Shown: positions 8,022 to 16,243 of the stretch, piece after piece
Layout of the letters: each line of letters begins with the position of its first letter
Numbering within the stretch: position 1 is the stretch's first letter
Source of the DNA: an uncultured Bacteroidia bacterium
GTDB lineage: Bacteria; Bacteroidota; Bacteroidia; Bacteroidales; Prolixibacteraceae
NCBI GenBank assembly: GCA_903834845.1
Contig: CAILKW010000029.1
Location: 1-59,380, forward strand
DNA length: 59,380 bases
Direction of reading: 5' to 3'
Program-made: the position numbers and the translations under genes
The notes under the pieces: model-generated
Database searches by the model: none
Seen by the model: the letters and a program-made list of their open reading frames with translations, nothing else
Told to the model about the DNA's origin: nothing

Positions 8022-8851
8022 AAATTTAAAACTAAAGAAAAAGATGGTGTATATCCCAACGTTTCGTGATGGACAAATGCAAAATCCGTAGCAAAAAATT
8101 TGCTTTTGTAGCCAACACCTGCTGAGTGGCGAAATGGTTTTCCTGATACTCCACCTCGAAGGAAGAAACTTTCGGAAAACTGATACTCAATACCCATTCT
8201 GACATTCAATGGGTTATCAACACAATATGAAATTGCACTTACGAAAAGAATATTTGCTGATGGTTTTAAAGCTATGCCTGTAGTGGCACTGGCTGGCAGA
8301 TTTGATTTTAGGTTGAGCGATTCGATAGAGGTATGTGCAGGATTGAAAATATGCAGACCCAAAGTTACATTGTTCGAAGTTTGAAAAAGTACGCCAAATT
8401 CCATCACAAAAGTACCCTTGCTCCTACCTTCTTCAGGAAATCCTATTAAAAAATAATTAAACTGTAAACCGGCTGAAAACCTTTTGCCTAATTGTTTAGC
8501 CATTGTCAAACCAAAACGGGACTCGTTATAGCCTTGAATACCTTTTTGTTGTACGCTAATTGCAAAGTTTGATAAAGGAGTGGGAATAACTGCAGCCAGC
8601 GACTTTTCAGCAAATCCCTCAATCAAATACGGTTGCCGATAATCAATAGCAACAGAAATTTTCTGAAACTTAGAGATGACTGCCTGATTATGAAAAACCG
8701 AAAATGGCGAAAAAAGTACAACTCCGGTATTACCAAGAGAAACATCTCTTGCTCCAACCAGAGTTTGGTCTCCGATTGAATAACCCGACGATAAGGAGTA
8801 TAAAAAAAATGCGAGGGTTAACAGACTATATTTTATAACAGCTTGTTTCAT
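8018..8851 (-). CDS. PorV/PorQ-like outer membrane beta-barrel protein
   Basis: The 277-residue protein has a signal peptide (TLAFFLYSLSSGYS) and the early motif VGARDVSLGNTGVVLFSPFSVFHNQA. That motif resembles the GARxxxMGnaxxA...NPA start of the PorV/PorQ/FadL-like barrels. The rest is strand-turn-strand sequence ending SFSLVLNF with a C-terminal Phe. PorV and PorQ are T9SS accessory barrels, but many relatives have other roles, so the exact function is open. It is the first gene of a two-gene unit with the HHH/barrel protein (4-base overlap). A terminator at 8926-8955 separates it from asnB upstream. Confidence 0.7.
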   Translation of the reverse strand: MKQAVIKYSLLTLAFFLYSLSSGYSIGDQTLVGARDVSLGNTGVVLFSPFSVFHNQAVISKFQKISVAIDYRQPYLIEGFAEKSLAAVIPTPLSNFAISVQQKGIQGYNESRFGLTMAKQLGKRFSAGLQFNYFLIGFPEEGRSKGTFVMEFGVLFQTSNNVTLGLHIFNPAHTSIESLNLKSNLPASATTGIALKPSANILFVSAISYCVDNPLNVRMGIEYQFSESFFLRGGVSGKPFRHSAGVGYKSKFFATDFAFVHHETLGYTPSFSLVLNF

Positions 8852-8925
8852 CCTGTTTTATGCCTATAAAACGATAATTACTCTTTCTGAAAAAGTTTTC
8901 TGAACCAAAAATCCTTAAAAACAAA

Positions 8926-8955
8926 AGAGGGCGTAATACCTTGATTGCGCCCTCT
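8926..8955 (-). terminator. Rho-independent terminator of asnB
   Basis: AGAGGGCG (8926-8933) pairs perfectly with CGCCCTCT (8948-8955), and the stem extends inward by AAT/ATT with one wobble. On the minus strand the hairpin is followed by TTTTGTTTTT. It lies 64 bases after the asnB stop. Confidence 0.85.
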
Positions 8956-9019
8956 AAATATACACAAAAATAAATTGAGACAGAAGTTTTTTTTTATGTC
9001 ATTTCATATTGCTAATTTT

Positions 9020-10687
9020 TTATTTATAAGCTTGTGTATGAACGTTTTTAATTGATCTTCCAGATGGGTCGGCATTGTTACGAAATGATGCATCCCAGGC
9101 AAGAGCTTCGGGAGTACTACAAGCAATAGAAGGTACCGAAGGAACACAACTGGCTGCAGCATCAGAAGGGAAGTGTTCGGTAAAGATAGACCGATAGTAA
9201 TACTCTTCTTTTGACATCGGGGTATTAATCGGAAAGCGAAACTTGGCATTAGTCATTTGTTCATCAGTAATTTTTACAGCAGTAAGTGCTTTCAGGGAAT
9301 CAATCCAATTGTAACCAACACCATCTGAAAATTGTTCCTTCTGCCTCCATGCAACACTTTCAGGAAGGTATCCTTCGAATGCTTTGCGCAGAATCCATTT
9401 TTCCATTTTCCCGTTTTTGGCCATTTTATCTTCAGGATTCAGAGTCATAGCAACATCCATAAACTCTTTATCGAGAAATGGAACCCGCCCTTCAACACCC
9501 CAGGCTGCGAGTGACTTATTGGCTCTAAGACAGTCGTAAAGATGTAATTTACTGATTTTACGAACTGTTTCATCATGGAAAGCCTTAGCATTAGGGGCTT
9601 TATGGAAATAAAGATAACCTCCAAAAAGTTCGTCTGCACCTTCACCCGAAAGAACCATTTTTACACCCATTGATTTAATAACACGGGCTAAAAGGTACAT
9701 TGGTGTAGATGCTCTAACCGTAGTAACGTCATAAGTCTCAAGATGATAAATAACATCGCGCAAAGCATCAATTCCTTCCTGAACAGTAAAATGAACCTGA
9801 TGATGAATCGTCCCTATATGGTCGGCAACTTTCTGTGCAGCTGCCAAATCGGGAGAACCTATTAAACCAACGGCAAAGGAGTGTAGCTGTGGCCACCACG
9901 CTTCAAGTTGGTTGTCACTTTCAACACGTCTCGCAGCGAATTTTTTTGCTATTGCCGAAATAACCGAAGAATCTAATCCTCCTGAAAGCAGAACGCCATA
10001 AGGAACGTCTGACATCAGCTGACGATGAACAGACTCTTCGAGAGCATTTCTTAATACATCAATATTAGACTGATTGTCCTTAACCACATCATATTCAGTC
10101 CAGTTACGGGAGTACCATTTATTTATAACACCCTCTTTACTAAATAAATAGTGCCCTGGCAGGAATTCTTCAATTTTCTTGCATATTCCCTCTAATGCTT
10201 TAAGTTCGGAAGCAAAGTAAAGGTTTCCGAATGAATCCCATCCCATGTATAGAGGAATAATTCCAATATGGTCACGGGCTACAAGATAACAGTCGTTTTC
10301 TTCGTCATAAAGTACGAAAGCAAATATTCCGTTTAGGTCTTCGAGAAAATTAATCCCTTTTTCGCGGTAGAGAGCCAAAATGATTTCGCAATCCGATTCA
10401 GTTTGGAATTCGTAATGATTTTCGAGTGGTTTGCGTAATTCACGATGATTGTAAATCTCGCCGTTGACGCCCAAAATAAGCTTTCTATCCTTGCTGTACA
10501 ATGGCTGTCCACCCGACCACGGATCAACAATTGCCAATCTCTCGTGGGCAATTATTGCTTTTTCGCCGCAATATATTCCCGACCAGTCTGGTCCACGATG
10601 ACGAATTCTCTTCGACATTTTTAATACCTGAATCCTTAAATCCTCAGCTTTTACTTTTAAATCAAAAACTCCAACAATTCCACACAT
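9020..10687 (-). CDS. asnB: Asparagine synthase B (glutamine-hydrolysing)
   Basis: The 555-residue protein starts MCGIVGVF, so Cys2 becomes the N-terminal nucleophile of the class II glutamine amidotransferase domain (residues about 2-190, with RGPDWSG, HERLAIVD and NGEIYNH). The synthetase domain follows, with the PP-loop LLSGGLDSSV at about residues 233-242 and VLSGEGADELFGGY. The enzyme makes asparagine from aspartate, glutamine and ATP in the cytoplasm. Length and motifs are those of the E. coli AsnB type, including the C-terminal extension. It is monocistronic, with a promoter at 10776-10783 and a strong terminator at 8926-8955. It is divergent from the LacI gene. Confidence 0.96.
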   Translation of the reverse strand: MCGIVGVFDLKVKAEDLRIQVLKMSKRIRHRGPDWSGIYCGEKAIIAHERLAIVDPWSGGQPLYSKDRKLILGVNGEIYNHRELRKPLENHYEFQTESDCEIILALYREKGINFLEDLNGIFAFVLYDEENDCYLVARDHIGIIPLYMGWDSFGNLYFASELKALEGICKKIEEFLPGHYLFSKEGVINKWYSRNWTEYDVVKDNQSNIDVLRNALEESVHRQLMSDVPYGVLLSGGLDSSVISAIAKKFAARRVESDNQLEAWWPQLHSFAVGLIGSPDLAAAQKVADHIGTIHHQVHFTVQEGIDALRDVIYHLETYDVTTVRASTPMYLLARVIKSMGVKMVLSGEGADELFGGYLYFHKAPNAKAFHDETVRKISKLHLYDCLRANKSLAAWGVEGRVPFLDKEFMDVAMTLNPEDKMAKNGKMEKWILRKAFEGYLPESVAWRQKEQFSDGVGYNWIDSLKALTAVKITDEQMTNAKFRFPINTPMSKEEYYYRSIFTEHFPSDAAASCVPSVPSIACSTPEALAWDASFRNNADPSGRSIKNVHTQAYK

Positions 10688-10775
10688 ATTTTTAGTTTTT
10701 AAGATTACAACGATATTTTGCGTAAAGTCATTAATTCTATCAATAAAAAATCAAAATGAACAAAATAATGACTGA

Positions 10776-10783
10776 CAAAGATA
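10776..10783 (-). promoter_or_regulatory. Candidate -7 element of asnB
   Basis: TATCTTTG on the minus strand is a full TAnnTTTG match, 88 bases upstream of the asnB ATG. No good -33 element is seen. Confidence 0.5.
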
Positions 10784-11008
10784 CAAAAATCTTTTGAAAT
10801 ATGAATAATGGTTACAAAATGGTAACAATTAGTTTATTCAATCCAAAAATCACTGATGCAAATGAAAAAACCAGATCAAATTTTAAATTGCGACAAAATT
10901 AGGAAAAATGAGACATGAATTGATCTGCCTTCATTAAAATAGTAAACTTGAATCAAATTATGAATTACGGTATTTGTATAAATAATTTTTAGTTGCCGGA
11001 AATGTTTT

Positions 11009-11069
11009 CGGAAACGTTTTTTTATTTTTCGGAAACGTTTCCATAATACAGTTAAATCCGTTATTTTTG
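11009..11069 (+). promoter_or_regulatory. Tandem LacI-type operators and promoter of the lacI-family gene
   Basis: GGAAACGTTTCC at 11031-11042 is a perfect 12-bp palindrome with the central CG typical of LacI-family operators. A near copy CGGAAACGTTTT lies at 11009-11020; the two copies are 21 bases apart centre to centre, about two helical turns. TATTTTTG (11062-11069) is the likely -7 element, which places the second operator over the -33 region. Autorepression by the regulator at 11111 is the natural reading. The site lies about 340 bases from the asnB start, so asnB control is less likely. Confidence 0.7.
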
Positions 11070-11110
11070 TCTGAATTATAATTAGCTTGATTGTATAATA
11101 AACATTTAAA

Positions 11111-12127
11111 ATGAAGCATACAACCATAAAGGATGTTGCGAAAAGATTGGATTGTTCAGTTTCAACTATTTCGAGGGCTTTCAACGATAAATACGATATC
11201 AGGAAAGAAACACGAGATTTAATTCTGGCAACTGCCAAAGAGATGGGTTACTCACCTAATCCCATGGCACAAAGTCTGTTGAAGCAATGCTCTAACCAAA
11301 TTGGTGTGGTAGTCCCAGAATTTATTAATCCTTTTTTCCCTGAAGTTATAATTGGTATTCAGGAAGTTTTACTTAAAAAGGGCTATCAGATACTAATTAT
11401 GCAATCAAACGAATCGTATATACATGAACTTGAAAATGTTAAAGCGCTGGAAAACAACATGGTAGATGGCATGATCCTGTCGTTGACTATGGAAACAAAA
11501 AATGTTGAATATTATAACAAACTGATTAAACAAGGTTTTCCGATAGTACTTTTTAACAGAGTTTCGACAGATATGGATACCCATAAAGTGTTGTTGGATG
11601 ACTACAAGTGGGCTTTTTTTGCAACAGAACACCTTATTTATCAAGGATATAAAAAAATATATCATTTTTCGGGTCCTACCGGATTAATATTCACTCAGAA
11701 CCGGAAAAATGCTTTTATAGATGCCCTCCGGAAACACAAAATAACCATTGATAACAGTTCGATAATAGAAACAGGGTTGATGATTTGTGACGGAGAAAGG
11801 GAAATGGAAAAACTGATCAAAAAAAACAACATGCCTGATGCCATTTTTGCGGTTAACGACATGACTGCCATTGGCGCAATGAAGGTACTCAAAAAGAATG
11901 GTTTTAAAATTCCGGAAGATGTGGCTTTAGTTGGTTTTACAGAAACAAAGTTAGCTGAATTGATTGATCCTCCATTGACGAGTGTAGCTCAACCTACACA
12001 CGAAATCGGAAGAACAGCCGCACGCTTACTTGTAGATCAGATTGAATCAAAAGGAATTTTTGTCCCGCAAACAGTTATTTTGAATGGTAGGTTAAACATA
12101 CGTGAATCATCAATGAAATTGTCGTAA
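11111..12127 (+). CDS. LacI-family transcriptional regulator
   Basis: The 338-residue protein has an N-terminal helix-turn-helix and hinge (TTIKDVAKRLDCSVSTISRA, then YDIRKETRDLILATAKEMGYSPNPMAQSL). A periplasmic-binding-protein-like sensor domain follows (IGVVVPEFINPFFPEVIIGI, then FAVNDMTAIGAMKVLKKNGFKIPEDVALVGF). In Bacteroidota such regulators usually sense sugars or nucleosides. Tandem palindromes lie directly upstream, over its own promoter. No transporter or sugar gene adjoins it: asnB is divergent and the PQQ-repeat gene is convergent. The effector is therefore unknown. Confidence 0.93.
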   Translation: MKHTTIKDVAKRLDCSVSTISRAFNDKYDIRKETRDLILATAKEMGYSPNPMAQSLLKQCSNQIGVVVPEFINPFFPEVIIGIQEVLLKKGYQILIMQSNESYIHELENVKALENNMVDGMILSLTMETKNVEYYNKLIKQGFPIVLFNRVSTDMDTHKVLLDDYKWAFFATEHLIYQGYKKIYHFSGPTGLIFTQNRKNAFIDALRKHKITIDNSSIIETGLMICDGEREMEKLIKKNNMPDAIFAVNDMTAIGAMKVLKKNGFKIPEDVALVGFTETKLAELIDPPLTSVAQPTHEIGRTAARLLVDQIESKGIFVPQTVILNGRLNIRESSMKLS

Positions 12128-12158
12128 TAATAGATAATATCCTAAGATTCAGGTTTTC

Positions 12159-13691
12159 TCATCTTTTTATTGCATAAAGCCTATTCATTGTTGATATATA
12201 CAAAACGCCATGAGCAGCAACAGGAGTTGAATGAACTGGGCTATCCAATTTTATGGAATCCAACACTTTTAGTGTTTTACCTTCTTCGAGAATCCAAAAA
12301 TCACCTCCACACGAACCAACATAAACTTTCTTGTCGGCAACAAAGGCAGAACTCCATGAATCCATTTGAAGCTTATGTTTCCAATAAGGAATACCATTTT
12401 CAACATCAATACATTGCAGATTTTTACCACAGTCGGTTACATAAATTAATCCATTAGAAATAGCAGGGGTTGATGCTGAGTGTTGTTCAAGTTGGTATGA
12501 CCAGATTTCACCACTATCAGTTATATCGCCTTTTTTTGTGGCATCAATACATTTAAGCCATGCTATTTTTTTCCCCCACCAAATATCACCACCCACTGTA
12601 AGGTAAACGCGATTTTTATAAAACACAGGCATTCCAAAAGAAATACTAGGGCCTTCAACCCTGTTATTCAGGTAATCATGAATATTTTTTTTTGGTGATT
12701 TTGGGTCGCAGTCGAATTGCCATACTTTATTAAACGATTGTACTTGTTCATGTGATGTTGTCTGTGAGAGTGCTTTGAAGGCATATAAAATCCCATCGGG
12801 ACCAGCAAAAAAAATCAACTTTTGTCCGTTAACTTCCCCCATTGAGGGAGAGGACCAGGAAGAGTGAAAAATTCTTGGGCCAAAATGCTCGTTATCTTTT
12901 GCAACAAGTCTTCCTGTTTTTTTATCTAATGCGATCAAACTTGGAGCATTTAAAGCATTGGTTTCAAGATGTTTGTAATTAACACCATTGCAAGTGTTAA
13001 GGTAAAGAAAGTCGCCGTCAAGTAATATGGAAGCATGTGGTGAATCGTGTGGGCATAAACCTAATTCTAATTTTAAATCGTATGACCAGATAATATCCGC
13101 ATCCTTTAAAGTTACTTCATAAGCAAATTCACCTGATGGAGCCATATACCATCCCTCACCTTGGAAAGTCCCATCGTTTCCATCGGACTGCCCGTTCAGG
13201 TCAAGGCAAAGTACCTCCGAACGGTTAGTAAGCAAATAAACGCGATTATCTTCAATAGTTGGAGGTGAGCAAATTCCAATCATAGGCCAATCATTGTGCC
13301 TGTCGCCTTCAATACGTGGAACAACCAATTGCCAGCATAAACTGCCGTCCGACTCGTTTAAACAGAGTAAAGTGCCTCGGTCTCCTTTGTGACGCAGATC
13401 ACGTTCGTCTGCATTGTTCGCACCAATCAAAACCTTTCCATTTGAAATTACTGGAGTTGCATATCCATTACTTCCAATAGATACCGACCATTTTACATTT
13501 TTCCCTGTTTCAACATTAAATGTTGTTGGCAAACCTGTTTCAAAAGAGACCATGTTTCGGGTGTACTTTTCGCCCCACTGAGGACAATCCTGACCTTGTG
13601 CCCGACACGAATAAAGTAAAAAAAATTGACATACTGCTATCATACAGTATATCTGCCAGTTGTGTAGAAATGCAATTTTAATTCTCTCCAT
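12159..13691 (-). CDS. PQQ-like beta-propeller repeat lipoprotein
   Basis: This 510-residue exported protein has the hydrophobic N-terminus QIYCMIAVCQFFLLYSC, with a lipobox LLYSC near residue 29. It then has repeated blades of the PQQ/BamB type (VKWSVSIGSNGYATPVISNG, GTLLCLNESDGSLCWQL, QCIDVENGIPYWKHKL, and a final PVHSTPVAAHGVLYI). The eight-bladed fold resembles quinoprotein dehydrogenases and BamB. The calcium- and PQQ-binding residues of true dehydrogenases are not obvious, so a binding or scaffold role is as likely as enzymatic activity. A -7 element lies at 13748-13755. It is convergent with the LacI-type gene, with only 31 bases between. Confidence 0.82.
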   Translation of the reverse strand: MERIKIAFLHNWQIYCMIAVCQFFLLYSCRAQGQDCPQWGEKYTRNMVSFETGLPTTFNVETGKNVKWSVSIGSNGYATPVISNGKVLIGANNADERDLRHKGDRGTLLCLNESDGSLCWQLVVPRIEGDRHNDWPMIGICSPPTIEDNRVYLLTNRSEVLCLDLNGQSDGNDGTFQGEGWYMAPSGEFAYEVTLKDADIIWSYDLKLELGLCPHDSPHASILLDGDFLYLNTCNGVNYKHLETNALNAPSLIALDKKTGRLVAKDNEHFGPRIFHSSWSSPSMGEVNGQKLIFFAGPDGILYAFKALSQTTSHEQVQSFNKVWQFDCDPKSPKKNIHDYLNNRVEGPSISFGMPVFYKNRVYLTVGGDIWWGKKIAWLKCIDATKKGDITDSGEIWSYQLEQHSASTPAISNGLIYVTDCGKNLQCIDVENGIPYWKHKLQMDSWSSAFVADKKVYVGSCGGDFWILEEGKTLKVLDSIKLDSPVHSTPVAAHGVLYISTMNRLYAIKR

Positions 13692-13747
13692 ATATCATAC
13701 GAACTAATAGTTGAAAATAACAGAAACCAAATCTGCTGCTGCGCGGA

Positions 13748-13755
13748 CAAAAGTA
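13748..13755 (-). promoter_or_regulatory. Candidate -7 element of the PQQ-repeat gene
   Basis: TACTTTTG on the minus strand matches TAnnTTTG and lies 57 bases before the ATG at 13691. No clear -33 is present. Confidence 0.4.
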
Positions 13756-14240
13756 GTTATTATACCCGCTTTTGATGAACTTACTCCAGAGTTATTATAG
13801 GATAAGAAATTGTTTAAAAATACCCAATAATATTTTCAAATCGTCAGTTTGGATTTCGAAATCGTAAGGTAAATCAATTAAGTTCCTAACTTCAAAAATC
13901 GCCAGGCTAATCCGGATGTAATAACTCCATACATTGTTGGAAGTTTTATATTATAATTTTGGTTAAAAATGCGCAATGCAATCACCACAGCGGTTCACAG
14001 CCCTTTTCCAGAATACCACGATCGAACAGTTAGTTGAAAATCATTTACAACTTTTTCTAATGTATATTTATTGTACGACATGGTTTTTCCATTTTTATAA
14101 TCTATTCTACAAAATTACATATTTTTTTTTGACCGTTAAAGAATTCCTTACAGCTCATCCGTCCTTTTGAATAAAATATTATTTTCGTTTGGGTTTAGAG
14201 GTAATACTTTGCAAAATTTTAACACATTACAAACAATCGT
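13756..14240. other. Intergenic stretch without a recognised gene
   Basis: About 485 AT-rich bases. Only short open frames without family resemblance are present. No hairpin or repeat stands out. Confidence 0.6.
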
Positions 14241-14248
14241 TATATTTG
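14241..14248 (+). promoter_or_regulatory. -7 element of ATPase copy A, conserved in copy B
   Basis: TATATTTG sits 17 bases before the ATG. The block ACAATCGTTATATTTGCA is shared with the other copy at the same distance, so the leader is very short and the promoter appears to have been duplicated with the gene. Confidence 0.65.
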
Positions 14249-14265
14249 CACAAAAACAATGTCAG

Positions 14266-15840
14266 ATGAAAAGGTTTTTTAATGTTACAGGCTTATGTAA
14301 TCCTAACGACCATTTTATGGTTGACCCCTTGCGTGGTTTAGATGAAACAATACTAAGCCTAATTGCCAACAAGTATTATTTCACCATCCATGCTCCACGT
14401 CAAACCGGAAAAACCACGCTCCTACGCGCATTGATGAATCAAATTAACACCGATGGCAACCGGATATGTTTATATTTTTCTGTCGAAACGGCTGGTTATC
14501 GCAGTATTTCTGTTAATGATGCCAATAAAAATATTAACAAGGCTATTGTTGAATCTGCCAAATCTTTTTTACCTTTGGAGTATCAACCCAAACATTGGGA
14601 AAAGGCAAGTGAAATGTCCTTCAAAGATTTTGTATCTCAATGGACAAGGGAGTTGCCAAAGACGATAGTACTGCTGATAGACGAAATTGACTCATTGTAC
14701 GATGATGCTTTAGTTTCGGTACTTAGGCAGTTACGTGATGGATTTCAGTTTCGTCCCGACGCATTTCCTTCATCCATTGCACTTGTTGGTTTACGCGATG
14801 TAAGAGAATACAAAGAAAAGGTGAGAGATAATGATCGGTCAATAGGTAGCGGTTCGCCATTTAATGTCAAAGCCGAATCTCTAACAATCAGCAATTTTTC
14901 ACGTCTTCAAATAGCTGGTCTTTTTCAACAATATACCAATGAAGGTGGACAAGTTTTTATAGATGAAATTATTGATTTGATTTTTTTACTTACAGGAGGT
15001 CAGCCGTGGCTGGTAAATGCTTTGGCCAGGGAAATAACGGACAAAATTTTAGAAAGAGATACTTCAAAACCGATTTCAGTTGAAATAGTTAATCAAGCCA
15101 AAGAAAACCTGATTCTGCGAAGAGATACCCATCTTGATAGCTTGATTGATAAATTACAAAATCCTCGTGTCCGGCCAATTATTGATGCAATTCTTTCAGG
15201 TGCAGATATTCATTATAATGAGTTTAACGATGATCTGAAATATGTCGAAGATTTAGGAATCGTCGTTAAAGATCTTAAAAAAGATGGAGTTAAGATTTCA
15301 AATCAAATTTACAGCGAGATTATTCCCCGTGTTTTAAATTCCAATTTGCAAGACCTAATGATTCCAAAAGTGTCGCCACAATGGTTTATAAAATCGGACG
15401 GTCATCTTGATATGAACGCGTTGCTGCTTGAATTTCAGGATTTTTATCGCGAACATTCCGAAAGCTGGCTCGACACATTTAGTTATCACGAAAGTGGCAA
15501 ACAACTATTGCTGATGGCATTCCTGCAACGCATTGTCAATGGTGGCGGCTCAATTGCACGTGAGATGGCAGTAGGCAGAGGCCGGACCGATTTAGTAATT
15601 GAATTCAATGGAGATAGTTTTGTGCTGGAGCTCAAGATAAAACGTTCGAATACAAATATGGAACGTACCTATAAACAACTTTTCCATTATCTCGATCAAC
15701 TAAACCAAACACACGGATACCTGATACTTTTTGAACTGAAAAATTCCGATGTTTTATCATGGGAAGAGCGAATGAAATGGACCGAAGTCGAATACGAATC
15801 ACTAGGAGTTAAAAAACAGTTTAGCGTAGTTGAAATGTAA
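14266..15840 (+). CDS. AAA-like ATPase with C-terminal PD-(D/E)XK nuclease-like domain, copy A
   Basis: This 524-residue protein has no signal peptide. The ATG at 14266 is preferred over an upstream ATG at 14167 because the paralogue begins at the same MKRFFNVTGL and the promoter lies between. Walker A is APRQTGKT (residues 43-50), Walker B is LLIDE (136-140), and SSIALVGLRD (169-178) is a possible sensor strand. The C-terminal domain carries D442 and E455-x-K457 (GRGRTDLVIEF...VLELK), the D-(E)xK core of a PD-(D/E)XK nuclease. Related AAA plus PD-(D/E)XK proteins are strongly expanded in Bacteroidota and their role is unresolved. The gene stands alone upstream of the M28 peptidase. Confidence 0.8.
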   Translation: MKRFFNVTGLCNPNDHFMVDPLRGLDETILSLIANKYYFTIHAPRQTGKTTLLRALMNQINTDGNRICLYFSVETAGYRSISVNDANKNINKAIVESAKSFLPLEYQPKHWEKASEMSFKDFVSQWTRELPKTIVLLIDEIDSLYDDALVSVLRQLRDGFQFRPDAFPSSIALVGLRDVREYKEKVRDNDRSIGSGSPFNVKAESLTISNFSRLQIAGLFQQYTNEGGQVFIDEIIDLIFLLTGGQPWLVNALAREITDKILERDTSKPISVEIVNQAKENLILRRDTHLDSLIDKLQNPRVRPIIDAILSGADIHYNEFNDDLKYVEDLGIVVKDLKKDGVKISNQIYSEIIPRVLNSNLQDLMIPKVSPQWFIKSDGHLDMNALLLEFQDFYREHSESWLDTFSYHESGKQLLLMAFLQRIVNGGGSIAREMAVGRGRTDLVIEFNGDSFVLELKIKRSNTNMERTYKQLFHYLDQLNQTHGYLILFELKNSDVLSWEERMKWTEVEYESLGVKKQFSVVEM

Positions 15841-16243
15841 CATTCAAATTCGAATTACAGGATCTTATGAAACTGCCTTCAAATACTTCTTTATTCGTGA
15901 AGCATAATGTAGCTACTAATCTTTTTTTGAAGTCCTAAAGTTCTGTTAAACAAACTTTTCGGGACAGATAAACCAATATCCGCCACTAACTGACAAGAAA
16001 CGAAAATTGAAAAGCAAATTCTTGTTTAATAGGGTGAGATAATTGCTTCTATCGAACATGAAAATAGTGAACGGTATTCGTTCTTTATATGTTTGAATCT
16101 AATTGTGATGAATTCAGGAGTATCACAAAGAAAGCAAATCATATATAAAAATATTGTAACTTTGTCAAAGGTCACTGTGGCAAATAGAAAATACTTGGAA
16201 CAGCATAATTAGTTATTAATTTACCTACAAATTTGAAACACTC
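15841..16243. other. Intergenic stretch with one promoter-like site
   Basis: This 403-base gap contains no gene that I can support. TAACTTTG at 16157-16164 matches the -7 consensus on the plus strand and probably serves the M28 peptidase gene. Confidence 0.5.

Noticed and set aside
13976-14170. 64-residue frame in the gap before ATPase copy A
   Set aside because: Low-complexity, Phe/Tyr-rich, no promoter or family resemblance; probably chance in AT-rich DNA.
14167-14265. N-terminal extension of ATPase copy A from an upstream ATG
   Set aside because: The conserved promoter lies inside this stretch and the paralogue starts at MKRFFNVTGL.
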